Shown: positions 52,563-62,638 of the stretch, one piece after another | Position numbering within the stretch: the stretch's first letter is position 1 | Layout of the letters: every line of letters starts with the position of its first letter | Source: Eutreptiella sp. 'Long Island Sound 2002' | Lineage: Eukaryota > Euglenozoa > Euglenophyceae > Eutreptiales > Eutreptiaceae | Assembly: GCA_964036045.1 (NCBI GenBank) | Contig: OZ038392.1 | Span: 17,319,612-17,383,611 of the forward strand | DNA length: 64,000 nt | Direction of reading: 5' to 3' | Translations under genes and position numbers: made by a program | The notes under the pieces: generated by a model | The model's database searches: none | What the model was told of the DNA's origin: nothing | The model's input: only the letters and a program-made list of their open reading frames with translations

Positions 52563-53462
52563 GCTTGTGGAGTCAACCACAACCAAAATAACAACAGCAC
52601 TAATGCTTTCATTTTAGTGCGTGTGATGAAATGGTAGAAAATTTTAAAATGAAGGGGATAAGTATATCAAAAACAACAGTACAGGTGGAAAAAAAAAGCA
52701 GTTCCCAAATACTGGTACAAAGGCGACCATATACTGGCATTCCCGGAAAAAACCGCGGCACCGCGGTATAAACTGCAGTATATTCCGCGGCATTCCCCGG
52801 CGCCGCGGTATATACCGGTATATTTATTGCCAGAGCGGCACCCTACCCTTTTGAACTTTTGTAAAAAAGCGCTTCTGAAGCTGCAAAAAGCGCAGTTTTG
52901 TAAAACAAAGAATTTGGAAAACAACGAGCAGCGAAAAACGCGATTTTATAACATGAGGCTTACAGACCGGCAAAATTTTTGCGCATGGAGGGTGCACAGT
53001 ACAGCCATAGGGTAACTGTACGTTTTGCGCACATCAATTCACCACTGTGCGTGTAATAGGCGAGTTTGAGCATCAGCCACACATAGCACAACAGAAACGA
53101 AACATACATATTGGTTAGAGCTTGCACGACACGCGTAGCGTGTTTTTACCTTGCTTTGCAGTCTTTTGCACGCTCTTGGTGCCTCGCAAGGTCTGGCTTG
53201 GGCTAGCATTCAGGCAGGATTCAGGAGGGAAACAGGCCGTCACGTTTGCAAAATAGCAGCGTACGCCGCGTCTTGCACACGTAAAAACTCCGAATCCAAG
53301 TAGGATAGAGGGTAAAACCGTCATAAGGGACAAATTTAAGGTTTGGGAGGTAGGGAGAACCTTTCTTGCTCGCTCTGTAGGACAGCATGTATGCATAGCG
53401 GAGGCGCCGCTATATGCGTCAGTGTCCCCTGTTTAGCTGTAGTGAGGTTTTCTGGCGGAATG
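52563..53462. other. Non-coding stretch with a CCGCGG/GGTATATACC palindrome cluster
   Basis: No coding signal. A distinctive cluster lies at 52750-52830; the rest is unremarkable. Confidence 0.5.
52750..52830. repeat. CCGCGG and GGTATATACC palindrome cluster
   Basis: Several CCGCGG palindromes (ACCGCGGCACCGCGGTAT, TTCCGCGGCAT, GCCGCGGTATATACCGG) in 80 bp, alternating with TATATA. It may be the end of a MITE or hAT-like element; no partner end was found. Confidence 0.7.
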
Positions 53463-53690
53463 CTTCGTGAATCGTCCAGTGATGAGGACGTGCAACAGTA
53501 TGCCGTCCGGCTTCTACCCCCCCCCGATCTGCCCCCCACCCTGCTGGCTCCACTTTTTGAGAGCGTGATGTCTGCCTCGCGAGCGGGCAGCACTCATCGT
53601 GAGTGCGATGAGGACATCACATGTACCACCGGTGCCCAGCATAGAACATTGAAAGAGAGACCAATATTGTCCGGTTACTGGTGGCAATTT
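53463..53690 (+). CDS. Short unrecognised ORF
   Basis: From ATG at 53463 (MLRESSSDEDVQQYAVRLL) to TAG near 53690; Ser/Asp-rich start then PPPDLPPTLLAPLFESVM. The acidic start resembles N-terminal exons of transposases, but nothing identifies it; it may be non-coding. Confidence 0.25.
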
Positions 53691-53927
53691 TAGGAAATCT
53701 GTACCGACGTGCATGCGATATGCTTCGGTCCGTCGCTTGGAAGTTTTCGAAAACCCTTGGAAAGATGCTCGGAAGTTTTGGCAGCTAGATCGGGTCCCAA
53801 AACGCAACCAATATCGGTAGGAATGTTCCATGGGCTTCCCAGCCGACCGTGCCGGGGGAGCTCGGAAGAAATTTTTCAGCCCGAACCCAGTGGAATTTTG
53901 GTTGGATGCTTGGTACCTACCTTGCCT

Positions 53928-54165
53928 GCAAGATGCCATGGAGAACAGCACGTTGAAGCTAATGTTTGTCTACCCTTTGTCTGCTTTGCCTACAAAACTG
54001 CATGGAGAACACTGTGCTCAAGCTTATGATTGCTTCCCCTTTGTGCTCCTTTGTGAATTTGGACTTTTGCTTTTGACATGTGCAACGCCAGTTTGATCCT
54101 TGGTGGCTGCTTTGCCTACAAACTTGCATCGAGAACACTGTACTCAAGCTTATGAATGTTTGCCC
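53928..54165 (+). repeat. Imperfect tandem repeat, three units
   Basis: TTTGCCTACAAA.CTGCAT(G/C)GAGAACACTGT.CTCAAGCTTATGA blocks occur at about 53987 and 54109, with a diverged unit at about 53921. They lie just upstream of the unrecognised gene, possibly in its leader or first intron. Confidence 0.7.
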
Positions 54166-54307
54166 TTTGTGCCTTGTGATGCTTTGTGCCTGCTTTTGTG
54201 GTTTTCTTTTTGCATGTGTGTCGCTTTCTCACCTAGGCCCCTTTGAGTAGACTCACTAATGTATTCCCTTTTTGTGCTCAGAACACTTTCTGTCACCTGC
54301 AACAGAC

Positions 54308-56080
54308 ATGTCTGGTAGTCAAGGCAGTGCCGCTAGTGCCTCGTCTTCGTCCGCTCAGCCCCCCCAGCCCGTTCAGCAGCTCCCGGAACCAGATTTGGAG
54401 CTTGAGGGCGAGCTCATTGACGCGGACACAGCCAATACCGAAGTTCCCGAACCGGGTGATACACAATCGCGCCTCCAACACGCCCTAGCAGCACTGTGCC
54501 TGCGGCATAAGCCGTCGGGGACCATAGAACCCAGAATGCTAAGGGTTTTTTTGGACAGGGTCGTCCCTGATGCATACTGCATCCAGCCCAAGGATACCTT
54601 GCCGGCTATGCTTATGCATAAGCATTTTTCAATCCCTGTCTTGACGACACGGGAGGCTGTGGGCAAGACAAGCCCCAGCAAACATGAGACCTCGTACGGT
54701 GTACAATACAGAAACCTCTGCATTGTTGGTCCGGATCCGAAATACAACACGGACCGGACCTTTGCAGAGGAATCTGAAGAGAGGCTGCGTGTACATTACA
54801 TGTACTTGAAATCAATACTGTCCACACACCCGGACAGTACCATTCGCGAGTTAAAGTGGACCCAGAGCGATGTAGTTACTTGGTTCAAAGAGGCCAAGAT
54901 CAAGAAGCGGTCCAAAAAAGTAGTTTCCTGCAACGTGCAGTTCCCCCCCCTCTCATTTATTCATGTTCCGTTCGAGGTTTTGAGGGTTATCATAAACGAT
55001 GCCTTCTGCGAGTCCCCACATGCAACGATTCACAGCGCCCTCAGAGCCACCATCACAGGTGCACATGTGGTAGAGGTTTTCAGGGAAAAGGACGGCTGGC
55101 GGGTGTGGGACCAAGCCCCCTCAGGCACGTGGGAAAAGGTGGTTACCCCCCCCGACGGTGAGGTTTTCAGAACAGACCAGCAACCCACGTACCATGCGCA
55201 CGGTGTCTTGTGGGGCATTGAGTTTCTTTTGGCCCCAGCCCCCAAACCTTCTTCCGAGGGCGCACCAAAGCGGCAGCGACTTACCATCTTAGGTGCATGG
55301 TTGCAGGCCAAGGGTGAGGGCCAGGGCCAGGTTGGGACCGCAGAAGCCCCCCCCCCCTGCCTAAGCTGGGGATGCACTGTGTTGGGTTTTCATCAGCCCT
55401 CTTTTTCGCTCTGATGTCTTCCATCTCTGCTGCCCTGGCTGCCCGCGCCCAGCCACCAGCTCCTGCCGCCGTCCCCATCTCCTCGGGTCGACTGGCTGAA
55501 CTTGGGAGTGGGAACCCCAGCGCCGATAGCAGTGCCGGTGCCAGCAACCCTTCGCCAGCCACCCCCGCTTTGTGGGAGGCGCCAGCAGTCGGAGGAGCAG
55601 CAAGAGCAGCAGCAGCAGAGCCCGCCGCCGCAGCAGAAGATGCGGAGGACCCCAAGGGCATGCGGGCTGCCCACTGCGCAGCTTTGTTGGCGGCTGTTGC
55701 AGCTGTGCAAGTCCAGATGGTGCTTGCACAGCTGAGTAAGAAGACAGTGACCTGGTTCGCGGCCGGGGCACGCTACGGGCCAGAGGGGGAGGGGGTGGTG
55801 GTGTGGGTGACTCGGGGGGCCGTGACCTCCCGCAGGCAAGTGGAGCATCGTGCTCCAATTGGGCAGACGCCCCCAAACGTGGCCAAGGTGGTTCTGGACC
55901 TGGCCATTTCTGACCGGAGTGTGGCAGTGTGTGGGGAGTTGGGGGTTCCGGACCAGTTGAGGAAACTGGTCCTCAAGGAGTACCGATCACCAGCCGATCG
56001 GTACTCCAAGTTGAGAGGGCAGTTTGAGCAGGCCTGCCAGTCCTTCAAGAAGGCTGAGCAGGCTGTCCGGGAGGGGGTGG
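54308..56080 (+). CDS. Unrecognised protein, broken by a frameshift at a C-run
   Basis: First ATG 54308 (MSGSQGSAASASSSSAQPPQ), just after a good acceptor-like CCTTTTTGTGCTCAG. The first frame runs to 55412 and contains LCLRHKPSGTIEPRMLRVFL, WTQSDVVTWFKEAKIKKRSK, IHVPFEVLRVIINDAF and VVEVFREKDGWRVWDQAPSG. At the C10 run (about 55350-55360) a one-base shift joins the second frame, which is open to 56121 and holds an Ala-rich stretch, AVQVQMVLAQLSKK, GVPDQLRKLVLKEY and FEQACQSFKKAEQAVREG. The last codons before 56121 read into the 149-bp satellite. No family recognised; composition and neighbours suggest a transposon gene. The shift could be a sequencing error in the homopolymer. Confidence 0.5.
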
Positions 56081-56092
56081 GGGGGAACCTCG

Positions 56093-56258
56093 AAACCTAC
56101 CAAAACAGTGGCGCAGAGTGAGGGGGCGGATAGTCGAGCACACTTTGGACCCTTAGATCTCGAAACTGGTTGGAGCAATCCTGGCAAAAAAAGGTTCTGG
56201 TGAAAGGTACTGGTTGGGGCTTTCCATACATGGTTTCCTCGAAACCTACCAAAACAGT
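56093..56258. repeat. 149-bp satellite, left part (about 1.1 copies)
   Basis: Same unit as 62639-64000 (GGCGCAGAGTGAGGGGGCGG, CACACTTTGGACCCTTRGATC). It is interrupted at AAAACAGT (56251-56258) by the PAT-like element. Confidence 0.92.
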
Positions 56259-56377
56259 ATCTTAGCTCAGCCGTGCCTGAGCTTTGGTTTTGCTCGTCGG
56301 GTGGTGTGTGTGTGTGCATGCGTGTGTGCAGTGAGCCTCTGTACTTGTAGAGCATTTTTGCTTGTTGGCAGCAGACC
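56259..56377 (+). repeat. Split direct repeat A1
   Basis: ATCTTAGCTCAGCCGTGCC ... TTGCTTGTTG, essentially identical to 62366-62483. Confidence 0.92.
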
Positions 56378-56436
56378 ATAGGTGGTCACACGTAGAGCCT
56401 GCTCCGTGACACTTTGGAACGACCCGGTCTGTGAAT

Positions 56437-57486
56437 ATGTCAGTTGACGATTTTGCCGTCTTCGCGAAGGGAACAATTTGTTCCCAGTTCATTGATAGCG
56501 TTCCCATGCTAGAGATAGCCAGGGCTGCCTCGCAGGTGGAGATGAAGCTGTCGGTGCTGCTGGAACGCAGGTCAGAGTGGGAGGCTAGTTTCGTCGCCAA
56601 GTACGGAATCGAGTTGGGGGAGGTGGGGCTGGTGAAGATGATCGCCTCGTATTGCGTCATGGCCCAGTGCGACCTGGATGTGGCGTTGCTGGGCTTTGTC
56701 AAGGTGGAGGTACCACCCCAACAGCTGCAGACGGTGTCGCCAGAGCTTCAGGAGCTCAAGCAGTTGGTTCAGGGACAGGCCCTTGTGATGGAGGGCCTGC
56801 GCAAGCAGTTGGAGGCGGTCAGTGCCAAGGCCGAGGCGGAGTCCAAGAGGAAAATGGCGAAGGTCCCGCCGCTGTGTAAAGCGGAAATCGTGAAGGTGAG
56901 GGAGTTGGATTCTAAGCCCCAGTGGATCTTCGCCAGCCTTCTCGCGCTGTCCACCTTGTTGTGGCGCAGGGAGGTGCCCCAACACGAATACGTCTCCAAG
57001 TACAAGGACAAGGAAAAGTTCACGGACGCCATCCTGGACGAGCTGGCGCCGGTGGTGGACGCGGACTCCGCGGACACGGAAGTGTGGCAGCTGGAGTCCA
57101 TGGATGATGACGAACTTACGCGCCTTCGGAGTTTTGTCCAGGCGGTCTGGACGTTCACGGTGACTAGCCTGTCGGCGTACAGGGGCAAGAAGGGTTTGGA
57201 CCCCGGACAGGTCGGCGAGGGGTCGGACGCGCCCGAGGATGCGTCCGATGTGCCTGTGCTGTCCGCTGGTTGTACGGGAGCGGCGGAGGAGGAGGTGGTG
57301 GGGCGGCGGCTGCAAGCCATGAAGGGTAAGTTCCGCGTTGAGGGGGGCCGCCGCCTGTACACCGCCAAGCCGGGCGCCGAGCCGATGGACGTCACCAATG
57401 CCCCGGTGACAGCGTGTCGGGCATGCAAGAACGCTGGGAGGGGAGTGAAACGGCATTGGTTTCACGAGTGCCCCGGCTTTGACTGA
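56437..57486 (+). CDS. gag: Gag-like protein of the PAT-like element
   Basis: About 349 residues from ATG 56437 (MSVDDFAVFAKGTICSQFID). Contains a helical region (LKQLVQGQALVMEGLRKQLE), a core with FASLLALSTLLWRREVPQHE and FVQAVWTFTVTSLSAYRGKK, and a C-terminal metal-binding-like motif CRACKNAGRGVKRHWFHEC (C-x2-C ... H-x3-H ... C pattern). Position after the left repeat and before the recombinase, with a terminal zinc motif, fits DIRS-type gag. It ends in TGA at 57484-57486; the recombinase frame follows in phase. Confidence 0.7.
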   Translation: MSVDDFAVFAKGTICSQFIDSVPMLEIARAASQVEMKLSVLLERRSEWEASFVAKYGIELGEVGLVKMIASYCVMAQCDLDVALLGFVKVEVPPQQLQTVSPELQELKQLVQGQALVMEGLRKQLEAVSAKAEAESKRKMAKVPPLCKAEIVKVRELDSKPQWIFASLLALSTLLWRREVPQHEYVSKYKDKEKFTDAILDELAPVVDADSADTEVWQLESMDDDELTRLRSFVQAVWTFTVTSLSAYRGKKGLDPGQVGEGSDAPEDASDVPVLSAGCTGAAEEEVVGRRLQAMKGKFRVEGGRRLYTAKPGAEPMDVTNAPVTACRACKNAGRGVKRHWFHECPGFD

Positions 57487-58971
57487 TGGGGAAGCTGCCC
57501 CATCCGGCCCATCCCTCCCGAGCCCCGGGGGGCCTTGGTGGTTCTCGGACCGTCGGACTTCCGGGATGGCGAGGACGTGGTCTGGCGCCTGGTGTGGGCA
57601 GCGTGGAGACGGATATGGAAGGAGGATGAGATCACCTCCGTGGACGCCCTGCAGGCATCCTCCTGGGCAAAAAGCACCATGGGTACGTATTGTACCCACT
57701 TCCGCAAGATGGCCCTCTGGGTGGGCTACACGCCCACATCCGAGCTTGAACGAGCGGCGTGCCGCTACGTTTTCCAGTTATGGGGCCTGGGGTACTCGGG
57801 AAGCTCCCTCAAGGTCGCAGTGTCGGCGTTCCGGGCGCTGGAGGACATGGGATGGCTACCCGCGTTCGTCAGTCGCCGGGTCTGGCGCTGTGCCAAGTGG
57901 GCGCCCACGGAGCCGGCCCTACGGCCCTACGCAGGTTTGGACGACCTCCGCAACTTCGCGCTGGCTTGCACGGAGCGACCGCAGTGGACCGTCTATGGGA
58001 TGGCAGTCCTGGCATTCACCTGCCTTCTGCGGGTGGGTGAGGCCGCGCCCCTCCGTAGGGGGGGATCCCGGTGTCGGGGATTGGCGTTCCGCACGGTCAA
58101 GGTGGCGCCGCGCATCGTGCGCAGGCGACTCGGGAAGTATGCCCAAGAGTGGCTGGGCTGGCTCGATGCCACGGGGGCCACGTCTGCTGTCGTCGGAGCG
58201 CAATTCTGTCCGCAGGGACCAGCTTTCATGCAGTCGGTCATGGCTGCCGCGTTGGGGGGCAGCGACAACCCCCACGCCAGGTGGCACGCATGGAGGCGAG
58301 GGGGCTCCGCGGCCCTGCGATGGTTGGGGCTGCCCATCAAGTGGCTGGCTTGGTGGGGGCGGTGGCTTTCGGAGACGGTGGCAGTCCACTACGCCGACGC
58401 GCCCGACGACTTCGTCGTCACGACCGAGGCTGTCCTCCCCTGGCCCCCTGATAACCATGCAGGAGAGTTCGTTTGGCGCGCCGTGTCCCTCCGGGACGTT
58501 TTCCCGAAGGAGCTCCTGGAGCTCTGTGCCCCTGATGCCGATGAGCCCCCACAATGGGGAGGTGACGGGGATAGGTCGGCAGGAGGTCGGGGTGGATCGT
58601 GCCCTGGGGAGTCCGCGAGTCCTGCCGCTGCGGAAGCTGCTGGGAGGGAGGACCGGGCTGGCGCACGTGACCCGGGGGCCCCTCCGGCCCTTACGGCTGT
58701 TGAGGGGTCCTCAGGACGCGGGCGCCGGCCGCGGGGGGACGGGGGGGGGGAAGTCATTGATGTGGATGCAGACCCCCCACCTGCCTCCGCAGCAGGCTCC
58801 TCCATCAGGCGGCTGCGCATCGCGGCCCGCAGGACGGGTGAGGTCGCGTCCGTCTTGGGCAAGCGGAAGGCCGCGGGCCCGGCCAGGATTGTGGGTGCGG
58901 CTGCCCGAACGGCAATTTCCCGTCGCGTCGGAGCTGGGTCAGTGGGTGCGGGAGCGCCTTCGGACCGGTGA
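57487..58971 (+). CDS. Tyrosine recombinase of the PAT-like element
   Basis: The same frame as gag continues open after its UGA. The recombinase domain starts at about 57535 with no early ATG (first in-frame ATG 57679). Catalytic residues counted from 57535: R166 (FTCLLRVGEA), H251-x-x-R254 (RWHAWRRGGS), W274 (LAWWGRWLSE) and Y286 (VAVHYADAP). These match the R...HxxR...H/W...Y set of phage-integrase-type recombinases used by DIRS/PAT elements for integration. The last third is Ala/Gly/Pro-rich low complexity with a G-run (58739-58748) and overlaps the RT frame. Expression as a gag fusion by readthrough is inferred; initiation at 57679 would lose part of the N-terminal domain but not the catalytic residues. 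Confidence 0.85.
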   Translation, partial: WGSCPIRPIPPEPRGALVVLGPSDFRDGEDVVWRLVWAAWRRIWKEDEITSVDALQASSWAKSTMGTYCTHFRKMALWVGYTPTSELERAACRYVFQLWGLGYSGSSLKVAVSAFRALEDMGWLPAFVSRRVWRCAKWAPTEPALRPYAGLDDLRNFALACTERPQWTVYGMAVLAFTCLLRVGEAAPLRRGGSRCRGLAFRTVKVAPRIVRRRLGKYAQEWLGWLDATGATSAVVGAQFCPQGPAFMQSVMAAALGGSDNPHARWHAWRRGGSAALRWLGLPIKWLAWWGRWLSETVAVHYADAPDDFVVTTEAVLPWPPDNHAGEFVWRAVSLRDVFPKELLELCAPDADEPPQWGGDGDRSAGGRGGSCPGESASPAAAEAAGREDRAGARDPGAPPALTAVEGSSGRGRRPRGDGGGEVIDVDADPPPASAAGSSIRRLRIAARRTGEVASVLGKRKAAGPARIVGAAARTAISRRVGAGSVGAGAPSDR

Positions 58972-60958
58972 GTGGGACGCCTGGTTGTGCTCCCTGCGGG
59001 CTTGTCTGCCCCGCGCACCGCCTGGTTTACTGGAGCGTCGCCTGTTGCAGTTTCTGGAGTGGGGCAGTGAAGCTGCCCGTGATCTCAGACGGCCGGAGTT
59101 TCTGCGAGTCTTGGCTGTGGCTTTGTCCTCATTTAGCCCTGAGGTTTGGGAGTCGCTCTTGCATGATTCGACGTCGCCCAAATTGCTTATGCAGCGTATC
59201 AGGGAGGAGGTATTGGCGCGGGGTTTGGGGCCGGTGGGGCGTGTGGATATCCCCCGCGAGGTCTGAGATAGTTGTGTGCCGGACGGCTTCGCAGAATTGG
59301 TAGGCAGGCAGTTTTCTGGGATAATTCCCCCATCGGATGAGGCGGTGGTCATGATGAGGGCATTGCGGGACCAGGGTTTGCTTTTCCCCCTGCCGCCGGG
59401 GTCACCTGGGCCCAATGGGGGTGTTTTTGCGATACCCAAGACGGAGGAGAAGTGCAGTTTGATTGTCAATCTGGTGCCCCTTAATGAGGAGATGCGGTCT
59501 CGGCCGGAGAAGTTCTCCCTCCCCTCTGTGGAGGTGTTGGCCCTTTTGGCGCAGGTGGCACAGCAAGGGTCCTCCTTTTTCCTCCCCTCTTTTTATGCCC
59601 GAGCGCGTTGCATGAGGCCGGTGTGGGATATTCTGTCCCTGCCGGGGGGGGGGGGGGAAGAGCTGTGCATGTGCCACATCGACCTGAGTAATTGCTTTTG
59701 GTCACTTCAGCTGCCGCGCGAGTTCTGGGGGGCCTTTCGCGTCTCGGATGGAGAGGGGGGGGTGTTGGCTTTCCGGTGCTTGCCCTTTGGGTGGAAGTAC
59801 AGCCCCCTCCTGTGCCAGCGAGTGTTAGAGGGTCTGGTGGCCGGCGCGGGGCTGTTGGGGGTGCTGGTTTTAATTTACTTGGATGATGTCCTGGTTGTGG
59901 GGCGCGGCCGCGCGCGTGTGCGAGAGCAGACGGCAAGGGCGGCGGAGGCGTTGCGCCGTGCAGGTGCTGTAGTCAGCCCAAAGAGTACGTTAGAGCCTGT
60001 GCAGCGGCTGGTGTGGCTGGGGAAGGATATTGATTTGCAGGGGGGGGAGGTGCGGACTGCTGGCAACGCGTGGGAAGCTCTGTTTGCGCATTGGTTGAGG
60101 TTGTCTGTGGGACCCTGTAGGGTAAAACGGCTGCAGCAGTTCTTGGGGCGGGCACAGTGGATATGTCGCCCGGGTTCTGGGCACAGTCCGCACCTGTCTG
60201 GTGTGTGGGCTCATGTGCTCTGGGCGCCCCCCCGGCTGCCGTTTACCCCAGTGCGTTTGCTTAAGTCTATGTGCGTGGCGTGCGTGCTTGCCAGGAGGCA
60301 ATGGTCAGTGGTGTCCCTCCCCAGGGTGGTGAAGCGATCGCCGTTGGTTGTTTACGTCGACGCGGCGCTGGACGCGGGTGAATACCGGCTGGGCCTGTTT
60401 TCGATGGATGTGGGTTCTCGATCGGTTGTGCCCGCGGAGCAACCGCCCAACCAGCAGTGTGCGGAGGCTGCCGCGCTGCTCTGGGGCTTGAAGCTCATCC
60501 TCAATGTAGGCGTTCGGGAGGCCCATTTGTTTGGGGATAATGCGGCGGCGCTAGTGCAGTTCCTTCGGTGTAAGGCCAAGGTGGGGCGTAAATTCCAGCA
60601 GTCCATTCTGAAGCGTTTCCGCTACCTGTGGGCGTCGTGCCCAGGCTTCACGGTATATATGCACTGGGTGCGTGGTTCACATAATCCCGCTGATCCTATC
60701 AGTAGGTTGAGTGACAACTTCAATGGAGATCTGGGTTTGGCGCGCGAGGTGGCGGCGCGCAGGGTTGGGGATCTCTGGGCCTTTCCCGATAGGCGCACGG
60801 TTTTTTTGTGGACCCTGGGGGTGCCTATGGGGCCCTTTGTTCTGCCGCATTCGTGGAGAGCGGGCCTGTGGTCCCCGGGGGGTGGTGAAGGGGGGGCGGA
60901 GTTCCACGAGGTTTTTTTGCAGTACCGCTTGGAGGAGTCGGTGGGTGCTATGACTTGA
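58900..60958 (+). CDS. Reverse transcriptase-RNase H of the PAT-like element, with one in-frame UGA
   Basis: N-terminal domain (LGQWVRERLRTGEWDAWL, LLQFLEWGSEAARDLRRPEF) in the +1 frame relative to the recombinase, overlapping its end. TGA at 59264-59266, then the same frame continues as a 560-codon RT. Numbered from 59276: NGGVFAIPKTEEKCSLIVNL (blocks 1-2), MCHIDLSN (D136), FRCLPFGWKYSP, YLDD 201-204, then RNase H D362, E397, D421 and D473 (HNPADPIS). Alignment-free recognition is strong: CLPFGWxxSPxxFQ-like and HIxLxxNxxADxLSR-like motifs are those of DIRS RTs. It ends in TGA at 60956. A possible start at the ATG near 59351 would omit the N-terminal domain. The internal UGA may be a mutation or a recoding site. 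Confidence 0.85.
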
Positions 60959-61011
60959 TGTCGTGTAGTGCCGGCGCCTGCTTGTAGAGCTCGTTTCTCT
61001 TGGTGCATGTG

Positions 61012-61530
61012 ATCATGACCCGGCGCCGCCGTAACCGCCGTGCGCGTAGCGGCGGGCGGAAGCGGGGCAAGAGCCGCTCGCGCAAGCGTTCGGAGGAGGC
61101 CGTTCAGCGGCGCGCGGCGCGGCGCCGCGCCGCGCTGCGGGAGAAGTTGGGAGCCTTGGTGGGCCGCAGGGCCTGTCACCGGGTGCTCCTCCGGAATGGG
61201 GTGCGGCTGTACGTCGCGTATGGCGTGCCAGAAGATCCCGGGGAGAGGGACGACTTCCTGGGTGCCGCGGCCATGGACATCGCCAAGCGGGTTCGGGGGC
61301 AGGCGACGCGGCGCACCACCGCGGTTGGGGACCCCGGGGTGAAGCCGGGGGGCAGACACACTTGCGGGGGGATGTGGGATGTGGTGACGGGGTCGAGGGG
61401 AGGTCAGAGGGTGGTGGTGTCGCTGACGGACTGGAACGGGGGTCGTCGTACCCCCGTCCCGTATCTATGGGTGCAGGGGTCTTATCCCTTGGTGGTGAGA
61501 ATAGCTGGCCACTTCAGGCCGTTGGTGTAG
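61012..61530 (+). CDS. Arginine-rich accessory ORF of the PAT-like element
   Basis: From ATG 61012 (MTRRRRNRRARSGGRKRGKS): about 60 very Arg-rich residues, then a folded-looking part with RVLLRNGVRLYVAYGVPED, FLGAAAMDIAKRVRG and WDVVTGSRGGQRVVVSLTDW; ends TAG. It follows the RT ORF by 54 bp. No family recognised; the basic N-terminus suggests nucleic-acid binding or nuclear/nucleolar targeting. Confidence 0.5.
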   Translation: MMTRRRRNRRARSGGRKRGKSRSRKRSEEAVQRRAARRRAALREKLGALVGRRACHRVLLRNGVRLYVAYGVPEDPGERDDFLGAAAMDIAKRVRGQATRRTTAVGDPGVKPGGRHTCGGMWDVVTGSRGGQRVVVSLTDWNGGRRTPVPYLWVQGSYPLVVRIAGHFRPLV

Positions 61531-62274
61531 TCTGTTTTTTGGGTGGTCAGCCGGTCTCCGAGGGGCTGGGGTGGGAGTGTGCGCTCACCCTTTGCTTTGC
61601 GTTCTGTGTCAGGTCTCTGAGTGCCACCCTGGGATGGCCGGGCTGCTTTGCGCCCGGGCATTGCTCGCGCATTTGTGGGCGTTTTTTGGCTTCCACGGCT
61701 GCGCCAATGTTCTGGTTGTTGTGTGTGGCTCGTATTCTCTCTGCGTTTTGGCAGGTCCAGTGTGCGCAGGCGGGAGCCCTCCGGGCGATTGTCTGTAGAG
61801 GCGGCCCTGCCCTGCGTGGATGTCGCGGGCTGGTTTTGTGGTTATGGGCCGGGCGTTGGTCCTTTGGCCTGCACCGCTGCCACTTTGTTGTGGGTCCGGG
61901 GTCCATGCTTTCTTAGGGTTGGAGCTGGGTTGGGCGCTGGCCCGCCTTTTTGAGATCTGCTGCGGATCTCAGGGGTGCTGCCCTGGGCTGACCGGGCAGC
62001 TCTGCGGCAGGGCGGCAGTGCCTGACGGTCGCTGTACATTTACCGCTTCCTCATTGGCGGCGGCAGGGGTCGTCCAAGCTCTCTTGGGCTTGGTCTGCGG
62101 ACGCCTGAAGCCTGGCGGGTGGCGCCGGTGTGTGCGGGGCGCCTTTGGCGATTTATGTTTGGGGCGGCCGTATACTTCGAGGGTGTGGCGTGCGTTGCGC
62201 ATGGGAGCCGCTGGGTCTCAGACCCGCGGGGGGGGGGGGGGGGGGGGTTATGCGGCAGTTTGGCATGAACGAGA
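61531..62274 (+). other. 3' untranslated region of the PAT-like element
   Basis: G/T-rich, no convincing gene; contains a G18-20 run at about 62228-62247. Confidence 0.6.
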
Positions 62275-62366
62275 CCCACGAGGAGGCGGCACACTGACGA
62301 GATGTGCCACAGGAGACGTGCGTGTTTTGCCTCGTGTTTGCGTGTTTGCTTGTGGTTTTAGCAAAA
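62275..62366 (+). repeat. Split direct repeat B1
   Basis: CCCACGAGGAGGCGGCACAC ... TTTTAGCAAAA, identical over its length to 62547-62638, directly abutting A2. Confidence 0.93.
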
Positions 62367-62483
62367 TCTTAGCTCAGCCGTGCCTGAGCTTTGGTTTTGC
62401 TCGTCGGGTGGTGTGTGTGTGTGCATGCGTGTGTGCAGTGAGCCTCTGTACTTGTAGAGCATTTTTGCTTGTTGCCAGCAGCC
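62366..62483 (+). repeat. Split direct repeat A2
   Basis: Copy of A1 next to B1. The B1-A2 junction represents the circle junction of the replication intermediate in PAT-type models. Confidence 0.92.
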
Positions 62484-62546
62484 CACCCGTCCCACCCAAT
62501 GACGCTATTTGCGACTTCTATTGCCCATACCGGGCTTTTGTGACTG

Positions 62547-62638
62547 CCCACGAGGAGGCGGCACACTGACGAGATGTGCCACAGGAGACGTGCGTGTTTT
62601 GCCTCGTGTTTGCGTGTTTGCTTGTGGTTTTAGCAAAA
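62547..62638 (+). repeat. Split direct repeat B2
   Basis: Right end of the element; followed at once by satellite sequence GCGCAGAGTGAGG. Confidence 0.93.

Larger units (their letters stand above)
56259..62638 (+). mobile_element. PAT/DIRS-like tyrosine-recombinase retrotransposon with split direct repeats
   Basis: 6380 bp. Terminal arrangement A1 (56259-56377) ... B1 (62275-62366) A2 (62366-62483) ... B2 (62547-62638), the split-direct-repeat structure of PAT- and Ngaro-type elements. ORF order: gag, tyrosine recombinase, RT-RNase H, Arg-rich ORF, all on the plus strand. It inserted in one unit of a 149-bp satellite (left AAAACAGT, right GCGCAGAG) with no target duplication, as expected for recombinase-mediated integration. 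Confidence 0.9.
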
